Source: Obelidium mucronatum (lineage: Eukaryota > Chytridiomycota > Chytridiomycetes > Chytridiales > Chytriomycetaceae). From it: DNA of 64,000 nt. The translations under genes were made by a program, and so were the position numbers. The notes under the pieces were generated by a model. The model was not told the DNA's origin and searched no databases. It saw only the letters and a program-made list of their open reading frames with translations. The DNA is taken from positions 1 to 64,000 of the forward strand of contig JAIVFH010000059.1 of the NCBI GenBank assembly GCA_025765595.1, written 5' to 3'. Shown piece by piece: positions 1 through 10,500 of the stretch (positions are counted from its first letter, which is position 1; every line of letters begins with the position of its first letter).

Positions 1-458
1 ATTGGGTAATGTTCTATGGTGCTGTTTCCTTCGGTAATCTCTGACACTGAATCAACGTCATACAACTGAATACTGCAGCTCAAATTCACACAGCTGGATT
101 TGTACAGAAGACCCGATTTAGCTGAATCTGCATCCAAGATTGTGACTTCTTGCCATCTCCCAATCTTTAGATGGCTCTGACACTTGATGCAGTATGTAAA
201 CGGAGCTGACAGGATAATAGGTACATTTGGGGTAATTGTTTCGTGAATTCTTGAATCAAAGACAGCCTCTGCAGTTTGTTTGGCTGCCAGGATGGGAACA
301 CCAAAAGAAGTAGCAACAAGCTGAATGAAATCCCGCAAACAGAGTGTCTTGTTGTAAGTCTTTTCAAAACTGCCGTAGATTGAAAACTCAGCTTGGAAGG
401 CTGGGAACTGTTCTGCCAGCTGAGCTCCCATCTTGACATGTGAGGCAGGGATTTTCAT
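1..458 (-). pseudogene. CxC cysteine-cluster protein related to KDZ transposases, N-terminal part (copy 1)
   Basis: The first real ATG in this frame reads from base 458 leftwards and the frame is open to the window edge. The protein has a CxxC pair (YCIKC) and a CxxxxC pair (SCVNLSC), followed by LYDVDSVSE and an HYPMNT motif. The same order (CHRC, CTKC, WYNVDSVAY, MYPLET) occurs in the KDZ transposase at 32776-34920, so the two are homologous over this segment. This is the cysteine-cluster part that precedes the KDZ catalytic domain. The catalytic part would lie outside the window. The start lies only 24 bp from the divergent gene's start. Copy 2 shows that the gene is cut short, so I treat this as an inactive remnant. 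Confidence 0.6.
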
Positions 459-482
459 TTTTTTCGGCAAAGTTTTTTCCCC

Positions 483-3400
483 ATGCAATCACCAACACTG
501 CCACTGCCAGACACACTGCCATCCCTCAGAGTCAGCAACGACCCGAACAGACTGTCCATCCAGTTCTCTTTCGATGAGATCAAGAATGGCTTGTGGAAAC
601 AGGCTCCTTACAAGACCTTGGATGACAAGAAGACCATCTTCATCTTGTGGAGTGATCTGCGAGAAGTCACCAAAGAGCTCTGTCCTGACCTGCACCAAAG
701 AGTCATGGAAACCAAAGGGTCTCCTAAAGAGCTTGTAGAGGAGGCCACTGAGGCACTGGACAAGATGTTGAGGTCTGGGTTTATTTGTTTGTGTTTGACA
801 GGTGATCGCTGACACACCACTCCCAACCACAACAGATACATCAATTCCAACAACACATGGAAGCTAGTGTTTTTGGATAAAACCAAATGTACAGTCCACA
901 TCCCTGGGCTGAAGAACAAATCCCAGGCAGAAGTGTACAAGTGGATCAAAGACACAAACCAGGATTTAACAGCACTGGAGGACCTCTGCTTCAGTGGGAT
1001 CGTGGATATAGATGGAAATCGTTCCGAAAATGATGAGGAACGCGCAGCGGCGCTGGCGAAATACATATATGGTGAGTCTTATTCATTTTGGTGTGATGCG
1101 CGATTCGCGATCCGATTCGCGATCCGATTCGCTTCCGATTCGGAACGCTATTAGGAGCGCTATTAGGAGCACGATTAGGAGCCGATTTGGAGCGCGAATC
1201 GGATCGCGATTAGGAGTGCGATTAGGAGTGCGATTAGGAGCGCTATTAGGAGTGCGATTAGGAGTGCGATTAGGAGCGCGAACCGGAGCGCTATTAGGAG
1301 CCGATTTGTAGCGCGATTAGGACCACAATTACAGCCCTTTAATTTTCTAATAATCTAACCCTTTTTATTATTTATTTATCTTTTAGCTGGAAAAAATTCA
1401 AACAACAAGTACCATGTTGTTTTTGCTCCTACTCCTGCTGACACCAATGCCACCAAGATTGCCAAGAAGGCTACTGCTCGTGCCGCAAGACAACAGGCTG
1501 CTAATGAGGTTAGGTCTGATAGTGAACCTGATATTCCTCCTATCAGCCAGCTTCCAGGTTCTGCTGCAGAAAACGAGCCTAGAAGAGCTATCAAGTCCAA
1601 AATTTCATTTCCACTCTTGGGATCTGATGATCCAATTGGTTTGGGTATTTATAGTCTCATTTTTTTGATTGAATTACAAATATTTAATTTAATTATGTGA
1701 TAGGAACACCAACCAAACAAGCTGGTTCTTCTTCCAATTCCACGATTCCTGCTCATACTTCACCAAGTTCTTCAAAGGCTAATCCTTCTCCAGCTCCTCC
1801 TGGTTCTGCTAAGACTACTCCTGGTGCTGGCAAGACTGGGTCCCCCATCTGTTTCCCCCAAGACTTTGACCAGTTCTGCTTCCAAGGCCACTACAGATCC
1901 CAAGGCTACTACAGTTCACAACACTGCTAAAAATACTACTCCTGCTTCTCAATCTGGTTACCACTTCTGGTTCCAAGGCCACTACTGTTCCCATGGCTAC
2001 TTCAGCTTCCAAAGTGTCCAAGGCAATGCCAGCTCCCAAAGTGTCAAAGGCAATGCCAGCTCCCAAGACAGCAGACAAGACAGCTAATTCCAGTTCCAAG
2101 CCAGTGCCAAAAACAGCTGTCCTCAAGCCAAGATCTGCTGTCAATGTCTGTTCTCTAATCTCAGGCTTCTACGGTGGTATCTCCCGCAGTTGCTGAAAGC
2201 ATTGATAATCTCAAGGCTAGCCTAAAGGCTTGGGCAGAAACTCACAGAAAGTCAACAGATGCTGACGATTCAGAAAGTGAGTTAACACCACTTGACAATG
2301 CGCCTGAAGGGTCTGAAGCTGATGAAGATGATGACATTGGAGATGTTGATGGTGGAGAAAATGAGCTTGATGCTGAAGAGGAAGAGGAGCAGGAGGGGGA
2401 TGAGGAGGAGCGGGAGGTACCAGTCCAGCAAAGAAAGAAGGTTCAAGCAATTGTGATTGAAGATGATGATGATGAAATTGAGGTGGTGGAGCCAGTTGTA
2501 CAAAAGAAGCGTCGTGTGGAGAACATAGATGCCGAGGAAGATGAAGTTGAGGATGATGAGGATGTGGTGGATGAAGAAGAAGTGCAGGCTCATCCCAAAA
2601 AGAAGCGATGTGTCATGAATCTTTTGGGCAGTGATGGAGAAGAAGAAGCAGAGGTGAAAAAGATGGTTTCTGTTAAATGCAAGTTTCAGAATCAAGGAGC
2701 AGTTTTTCGTTGTAATGTGGAAGGGACACTTGCTGAGGGAAACAAGGCAAAAGGTGAGACCAAGTTGTTGTCTATATTGTGCATTTTTAACAATCAATCC
2801 ATTATTAGTTTTTCTTGCTGATGTTTTGGCTGCTGCAAAAGTCCATCCAGCCACAACCCACTTTCGCAGGAAGGTCCACAGTGTTAGTTGGTTCTGCCAA
2901 GAGGAGTACTAACATGAGCTGAATTTTGTAATAAACACTTTGTCGAACTGTTAATCCCCTCCAATTTCTTAAAACGGTTTAACAAGACTAATTCGGAGCC
3001 TATTTGGCCCCAATTGGAGCTCCAATAGGAATTCTGATTAAAAAACGCGTTTTTTCATTGCTCCTAATCGGATTTTTTGCTCCTAATAGGTATCTCTTCC
3101 AAGCAAAGCCGCCAAGTCCCCACGTCTGTTGCTGAAGTTGTTGCCAAAGCCAAAGGACGCACCGGCACCCAAGACAAGTTCATTAGTCAAGTGAAAGAAG
3201 TTGGTATCCGCTTTTCTTACCTGACGCAGGATCGAGAGCCACCAATGACCAAAACTCTTGCTGCTGCAACCCTGTCAAAGGAATTTCCCAACTTTGGAAA
3301 TACTGTGGAAATTTTTCGGGCCTATGTTGGAGTCTTCTTTGCTGATTTGGAATTCCAAAGAGTAAGATTTTATTTTAGTATCACTTCAAGCAATTTCTTT

Positions 3401-3660
3401 TAATAATCCTTTATTTATTATACTAGCTCTTTCCAAAAACATACACGAGCTACTTTGACAAAGAAGATTGCATCTTCTCTTACAGCAATGTTGGGAAGCA
3501 CATGTCAAAGTTCAATGCAAGATTGGTCCCAAAGCATCAAATATATAGTTGGAGTCCTACAGGTTTTCAAGATGTTGAAAAGTACTTTCAAGGGTGCCAG
3601 GAGGGAGTATTGGGAAATTCTTGGAAGAGGCAACCTGTTGTTCAGAAGAAAACCCAGTGA
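483..3660 (+). pseudogene. Transposon-borne acidic nuclear-type protein, broken copy 1
   Basis: Exon 1 (483-772) encodes a helical segment with LWSDLREVTKEL. A 63-nt in-phase intron removes a TGA, then exon 2 runs to about 1071 (KYIYG). A roughly 315-nt intron full of 12-bp repeats follows. The long next exon encodes Ser/Ala/Lys-rich sequence with KVSKAMPAPK repeats, then strongly acidic Glu/Asp stretches with basic KKKR clusters that resemble nuclear localisation signals. The last exons give a conserved-looking C-terminus (SYFDKEDCIFSY) ending at 3658-3660. Breaks: a frameshift near 1843 in a C run, loss of an exon block after 2910, and an early stop there. I do not recognise the family. Confidence 0.55.
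1087..1335. repeat. 12-bp ATTAGGAG tandem array inside an intron (copy 1)
   Basis: About twenty degenerate units of the form (G/C)(C/T)(A/G)(C/T)(G/T)ATTAGGAG, preceded by palindromic GATCCGATTCGC blocks, fill most of the intron between the donor GTGAGT at 1072 and the acceptor near 1386. The six-frame translations of the array are open by chance because the 12-bp period keeps frame. The same motif recurs near the element ends. Confidence 0.85.
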
Positions 3661-3844
3661 TATTTTGAGTGTTGTTTTTCTTTGATACTTCTTTGATTTT
3701 TCTTGGTTTTTTGGATTTTTCTTATTTTTTTTTTGAATTTTTCTTGGATTTTTGGATTTTTCTTTGATTTTTGCATAGTTGTATAAAAAAATCTTGTAAA
3801 ATTTTATTTACCCTTTAAATGCATTTATTTTAGATGTTTTACAT

Positions 3845-4139
3845 TCAATAGTGCTAATAGGGCCCCAATAGGAGTCCTACTAGGAGTTGTATTAAAGCCA
3901 TTTGGTTTCCAATTGGCAGAGCAAAATGCTATTAGGAGTGCTACTAGGAGCAGACAAATGCTACTAGGAGCAGTCCTATTTGCTCATTTGCAATTAGGAG
4001 AGCTACTAGGGCCCCTAATCGGCCCTGATTAGGCTCCGAATTGGACTAAATCCTAATCGGATCCGATTAGGAGCCCTATTCGGACCCCGAATCGGGCCCT
4101 ATTCGGACCCCGAATCGCGCGTGCCGCTCGGACCCCGCG
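3845..4139. repeat. Subterminal ATTAGGAG/CCTAAT repeat region (copy 1, right end)
   Basis: Repeated CTACTAGGAG, ATTAGGAG and palindromic AATCGGATCCGATT blocks, ending in alternating ATTCGGACC/CCGAAT units. It matches 45897-46183. A sub-block of about 80 bp (about 3997-4085) also matches 42060-42143, in the same orientation. Confidence 0.8.
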
Positions 4140-4591
4140 CTGGTAGTTGCTACGGCAGCTGAAATGCAAAGAATAGTTATCGAGCATGTTTATTTTCCTG
4201 CCCTAAGTGGCAGGACAGACATTTTCCTCCGGCTTCCGCAAAAAATTTTCATTAGCAACCCCCACTCCTTGCCTTGCGGCGCGTGGAAATTGTTAATTGA
4301 CACTCTGTTTTGAAGGGAGTTTAGTTGGATTGGATGGGGGTTGTTGTTTTATGGTGGTTTAGGTACTTGAATTGTTGGTTGCTGTGCTTGGCTTTGACTT
4401 GGGGTTCTGACACTGCTTGTTCTTGTCTTTGAACGGAAAGGTAATTATAGAATGCAAAATTGTCGGAGCACAGCTTGCAAGGAAGTGAGAACCCACTACA
4501 TTACATTGTGCTATTGTGTTATTGATCACATATTTATGTCTGAGAACGTTCTTGACTGAATAAGATTTTATCTAGGCGTATAAAAGCATAT
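4140..4591. other. Intergenic, no gene seen
   Basis: About 450 bp between the transposon copy and the 3' end of the coiled-coil gene. I see no open frame with coding character and no repeat. It should hold the 3' UTR and terminator of the minus-strand gene. Confidence 0.6.
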
Positions 4592-7500
4592 TTATTTCAA
4601 TGCAATTGCATTTAAAAGAGCCATGAGATCTCTTTTCAGCCTTTTTAATTTATCCTCATCTGATTTTGTCTGGTGAACTGTCTGGGGTAATTTTGCTGCT
4701 AAATTTATGATTCTTCTGTCAGCAGCATGCTCTTCAAGAGTTTTGCAAACAAATAAAAGTAGCCTGTCATGGTCTTGTTTGGTTTGCCTTTCTTTTTTTG
4801 CAATTCTTGAAAGCTTGAGCTGGTCTTTCAAATTTTTCTGAAGATCTGTTTCCGTGGAATATGTCATTTGAGGTTCACAAACAAGAGCTTCACGTCTGTA
4901 GGTTTCCACCAAATCAGTTTGTTTTTGAAGCGCATCTTCTGTTAAATGAAGCTTTCGCTGCAATTTTATAAGCTGAATCTGCTGTATTTTGTTTGTGTTG
5001 GTCAATTCCATCAGCCGACTTGCATTCACTTCATGGCTTTGTATTGAAACATAGAGTTGCGATTGAATTTCTTCAATTTTGGTTGTTAATGTATGGATTT
5101 CATGCTTTTGCTGTTCAGCCTTATTTGCTGTTTGCAACATGTGGGAAAGCTCTTGATGTAAGCTGTTATTTTGATGTTCAAGTGAGACAACTTTGGTTGT
5201 ACTGTGGTCTTTCAACTTTGTTGTTTGGTTCAGGTCATCTTTGAGCTTAGCATTGTCAGCTGAGAGATTCTCCAGGATGATTTTCAGCTTAAATAATTCT
5301 AATTCAAGATTCTGAGAGCCTTTCAAAAGTTTTTCATTTTCCAAAGCATATTTTGCTGACTCGTTTTGTTTTTCAGTGATAGTTTTGTTTAGGCCCTTCA
5401 CAGTTTCTCTTTCTTGCTGAATTTCAGTTGTAAGGAGAGAGACTGTGCTTTGAAGTTCCTTGATCGTTTTGCTTATAGGAGTCAGCCCTCTTGACAAAGA
5501 TTCAAACTCAGATGATAACATCTTCTTAATGTCTAAATTATGGGAGGAACTAGTTTTCATGTGGTCTTCAAGACTAGCACTGGCACTATTACTAAAATTA
5601 GCAGTATTAGTCAAGCACTGTATACAGTTCTTGACATCTTTCAACAGTTGAGTGAGCTGATTATCAGTTTGGTTCATGAGAAACACATCAGTCATAGATG
5701 TCTACGCAGCTCATCAGATAAATATATATCAAATGCCATACATACCCCTTTGTCAAACAACCCAGACTCTTGGCACAAGATTTTTTGCTTTAGACGCTTG
5801 TTGCTCTGCTCTAAGTCATGATTCTGAATCAAATATGTGAGTTTGGGTTCCAGTTAGTATATATGTATGTGCAAGACCTTTTCCATCAGATGAGTGATTT
5901 CTGCCTTTGTTTCTTCATATTTTTCTTGCACATAGTGCAATTCTCGCTGATGGGAACTTTGCATTCTTGCAGATTCATATGAGGCCTATCAAGCTTATTA
6001 AATATCTGTAATGCATGATACTCTTACATCCTTACATGTGATTTGGCCTTATGGTTGTCGTTTTCAAGGTTGATGGCTCTGGCTTCTAACTCTTGAGCCC
6101 GTTGCTCTGCTTCTTGTTTAATTTGTTGATTCTTTGATGGTATACTATTAATTTTAGCACCAGCAAACTAGGTCATACCTTTTTCTGCAAGATTAACACT
6201 TGAGTTTGTAGATCTGCATTGTTTAAAGTCAGGATCTGATTCTTTTCCTGCTGGTAGGCTAATTCTTGTCGACTTTGCAACAAGTCTTTGTCAGCCTGAG
6301 ATTTAGCAATCACAAGCTGATTTTTCTGAAAAAAATGTTAATTATGATTCTTCCTTATTGGGTCTTGCCTCTTGTTTTGCAGTATTTAGCTCATGTTGGC
6401 TGCAGATCCTTTCATTCAAGACAGACTCAATTGATATACGCTGTTGCTTGATTTGGGTTTCAAAGTTTTCTGCAGCGGCTTCTGCTGTCGATAAAGCAGA
6501 AGCAAGGTGGTTGTTCTTTAACTTCAGGTTTTTAATTTCCTGTGTTTGCTTGCTGTTTAAGTGTTCCAGAGATTGGATTATTTCAACCAGCTCCTGGTTG
6601 AATGAGTTCATGGATTGTTGTACTAGCTTTTTAGCTGTTGCCAACTTTGTTTTTGTTGCAATGTTCCTTTCATATTGAGTCCCAAAAACACCTTTGATGG
6701 CATCTTTCATGCTACTCTCTACTTCATTATCCATATTTATCTCTTTCATTATTGCTGACATTTTTGATGTATCTTCTTGAATGGAGTCTTCCAGGTGTGA
6801 GAGGCGCATCACAACTGTTTTTGCTTCATTGTTTAACATGGATTGCAACCCATTCAATGATCCCAAGGATCCAGACAATTGCGATCCTTGTTTTGAAGCA
6901 TTATACTTTGATGGCGTTTGAAGCTCGTCAGTTAATGTTTCTGTTGATTCAATTGTACTGGAATGATTTTGGTGGCCTCCACCCTGCAGTTTCTCCAAAC
7001 AGCTTTCTGAGCTTGAGAGATTTGCGGCTAAAGACAAGGAAGATAAGTGGCTTTGGAGACTCTGGTATCTTTGTGATTTGGTTTTCTCCTCATCCAGTTG
7101 AAGTGTCAACGTTGCCACAGAATGTCGTAGTGCTTCCAAATCTGAAATAGATATCAAAGTCATGAATTTTGAAGATTTTAGCTCTTGATTCAATTGTGAT
7201 TGGTTACAGTCCAAATTTGCCTCTTTGGAAGTATTCCCAACTTTCTCTTTAGCGTCATCAGGTTGAAGCTTCGTAATAATATTTTCTAGAATATCAATCT
7301 TCATTTTATACTCCCTCAGATCTTGGCGATAAATAGCAGATTCATTTAGGGCTGCTGTGAGTTGTTCGTTTATATTTGTATTTTCTTGCTGGAGATTCTC
7401 GATGTCATCAATTTCATATAAAGAGCGTGATATTGAGCTTTCTTCAAACCTGGCGTTAATGTTGGCATTGGTTGAAGCCATCTCTTTGCAATGTTGTTGG

Positions 7501-10500
7501 GAAATCCTGAGCTCCTCTTGCAAAGTTTTGTTACATTCAATCAACAATTTTAGGTTGAGTTGTTGATCATTGTGTTCACTTGTTTCGGTTCTTTCTGCCC
7601 CTGCCACATGGAGGTTCTGAATTGTTTCTTCAAGCAAATACACTCGTTTTTTCAAAGTGTCACATTCGTTTTGCAAGCATGAGTTATCCACAATGGCTTC
7701 ATCCAATTGCTTCTTGGCAAGAAGTTTTGTGCCTGGGTCAGATCTCCATTTCTCTGAATCAGATGAAACAATGCCAGGTTGTATATAATTGATAATAGAT
7801 ACTCGACCACTGGGCTTTTGAGCCTGAGCTTCCATTGGATCCGACATTTGGTTGGTTACATCCAGATCCTTTATGTCATGATAAGAACTTCTCCCTTCTT
7901 GCAAGCAGTCATCTTTTTTTTCCCACTCTGAGACTGGATTTTTACAAATTTTCGAAATCAGATGTGGCATCTCGGCATCTCCAATCTGCGTTTGGAGCAA
8001 CTCAATTTCGACCGTAAGTGTCCCGACTTTTTTTTCCAGCGCAGCGTTGCTTATTGCTAATTCATGGACCTGTTCCTGCAGATTTGAGCTCAAAACACGA
8101 GAGGACGCGACTTCGGCTCTAAGGTCAGCCTCAGTAGATGGCCAAGCCAGCTGACGCTCTTCAAGAGACCCTTCTCTTAATTTCGACTTTGCAAGCTGCT
8201 CTTGGAGAGACTCGGTTTCGACGACGAGGCCCTGGAGTTTTGTTGTCAGTGCAGCATTATTCGCCTCCAATTCGTCAACGTGTTGCTCCAGGCTTGATAC
8301 TAGAGCTTGTGCGCTCACGATTTCTTCTCTAAGTGTGGTTTCCACGGTTTTGGAAGCGCCTTGCATATCCAAAAGAACCCCTTCGTGGTTTTTAGCATCT
8401 GCAAGCTGCGTTTGCAGAAACTCAATTTCGACTGTAAGTGTCTCAACTTTTTTGTCCAGAGTAGCGTTGCTTATTGCTGATTCATTGACTTGCTCCTGCA
8501 GATTTGAGCTCAAAACACGAGAGGACGCGACTTCGGCTCTAAGATCAGCCTCAGTAGATAGCCAAGCCAGCTGGCGCTCCTCAAGAGACCCTTCTCTTAA
8601 TTTCGACTTTGCAAGCTGCTCTTGGAGAGACTCGGTTTCGACGACGAGGCCCTGGAGTTTTGTTGTCAGTGCAGCATTATTCGCCTCCAATTCGTCAACG
8701 TGTTGCTCCAGGCTTGATACTAGAGCTTGTGCGCTCACGATTTCTTCTCTAAGTGTGGTTTCCACGGTTTTGGAAGCGCCTTGCATATCCAAAAGAACCC
8801 CTTCGTGGTTTTTAGCATCTGCAAGCTGCGTTTGCAGAAACTCAATTTCGACTGTAAGTGTCTCAACTTTTTTGTCCAGAGTAGCGTTGCTTATTGCTGA
8901 TTCATTGACTTGCTCCTGCAGATTTGAGCTCAAAACACGAGAGGACGCGACTTCGGCTCTAAGATCAGCCTCAGTAGATAGCCAAGCCAGCTGGCGCTCC
9001 TCAAGAGACCCTTCTCTTAATTTCGACTTTGCAAGCTGCTCTTGGAGAGACTCGGTTTCGACGACGAGGCCCTGGAGTTTTGTTGTCAGTGCAGCATTAT
9101 TCGCCTCCAATTCGTCAACGCGCTGCTCCAGGCTTGATACTAGAGCTTGTGCGCTCACGATTTCTTCTCTAAGTGTGGTTTCCATGGTTTTGGAAGCGCC
9201 TTGCATATCCAAAAGAACCCCTTCGTGGTTTTTAGCATCTGCAAGCTGCGTTTGCAGCAACTTGATTTCTTCAGAAAGTTCGGCGACTTGTATATCCATC
9301 AAATTCTTGTTGCCCTCCAATTCATAGATCTGATCCCGCAGCGCTGAGCTTGAACGATGAGATGACTCTATTTTCTCTCTCAGTTCGGTTTCTTTGAGTT
9401 GAAAACTCTGCATCGAGTTCTTGCTGTTTTGTAACAGGTTGTCTACATTTTCTTTAGAGGCTGAAAGCTGGATTTGTAGAGAATTGACGGTATCTTGAAG
9501 TTGGGTTTTCAAGCCTTCGTTGTGGCTGCGGAATAAATCATATTCCTTTTGAAGCAAGTTAAATTCAGCCTGAATATGGCTTTCCCTACTCAATGCTTCA
9601 TCAAGTTTCTGTTTGATGGAATGCTGAGAGAGAATAGATTCTTCATAAAGACTGTTCAATTTCTGGATATTCTTTTCCAATGCAAGAATTTCCAATGAAA
9701 GATTTTCTGAGCCATATTCCGCAGCCTTCAATCTAGCCTCTAGTGAAGCATTCTGAGTTCTAAAATCTGACAGAATCGTTTCTGTGTCGGTCAATTGAAT
9801 CAACGCTAATTCTTCCTTTTCGTGGTACAATTTGATTTTGGTTTCATATTCTGCCATGACACGTTGAGCGTTTCTATAGGTTTCATTTAGCTCATTTATC
9901 TCTTGTTCCCGTTTTGTGATAACCAATTTATGTTCCTCTTGTGTAGACGTAGATTGGATCTGTAATTTCAAATACGCGTCTTCAAGCTGGGAGATTTTCG
10001 TTCTTTTCATCTCATCGGCTTGTTGAAGAATGACTAGCTTTGATTCGAAATCTGCTGTAGATATTGCCAACTGCTGCTTGCTTAGTCTCTGCAAGTCTGA
10101 GACTTCTTGATGATGGTGACCAAGCTTGGCCTTAAATTCTACTTGAGATTCCTCCCACAGTTTCCGCAAATCCAGTTTTTCCTTGTGTGATGCTGAGAGA
10201 GATTTCCTCAGTTCTTGGACTTCTTTTTTGAACGAGGCAATAGATTCTTTAAGACCATTGACTTCATTTATATGAATTTGAACTGTTGTTTCATGTTTAG
10301 CTTTGGAGTCTTCCAATTGTTCCTGCAAATACAGTATTCTAGAATCTGCAGTCGCTTTCATTTCATTACTTTCATTTAATGTAATTCTTTGGGATTCATA
10401 TTTCCGCTGAATCAATGAAATATTTTCCTCCAAGAGCGAAATGTTCGATAGAAGCTGGATGTTTTCGTTGTGGTGTGTAGCTTGTAGCTCGTATTCCTGC

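Larger units (their letters stand above)
1..4139. mobile_element. Decayed KDZ-related transposon-like unit, copy 1 (left end outside window)
   Basis: Base 1 corresponds to base 42335 of the second copy, so the left end is cut by the window. The two copies run in the same orientation and stay near-identical until base 4139 (equivalent 46183), after which the flanks are unrelated; that defines the right end. The unit holds a minus-strand CxC-type gene fragment, a divergent plus-strand gene and arrays of ATTAGGAG-type 12-bp repeats. Relative to copy 2 it keeps about 314 bp more sequence after base 1620, but an exon block (copy 2 44930-45150) is replaced here by about 190 bp of unrelated AT-rich and repeat sequence (2910-3098). 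I saw no convincing terminal inverted repeat. Confidence 0.75.

Noticed and set aside
1012..1311. Arg/Ser- and Gly/Leu-rich ORFs over the 12-bp arrays
   Set aside because: The 12-bp period keeps all frames periodic; the array lies between good splice sites and is intronic in both copies.
1..4139. Long terminal repeats of a 38-kb retroelement
   Set aside because: The two copies carry their own intron-bearing genes and enclose ordinary host genes; no integrase, LTR ends or primer site are seen.
8335..9327. 330-codon plus-strand open frame
   Set aside because: It is antisense to the coiled-coil gene and stays open only because the 420-bp repeat is a multiple of three.
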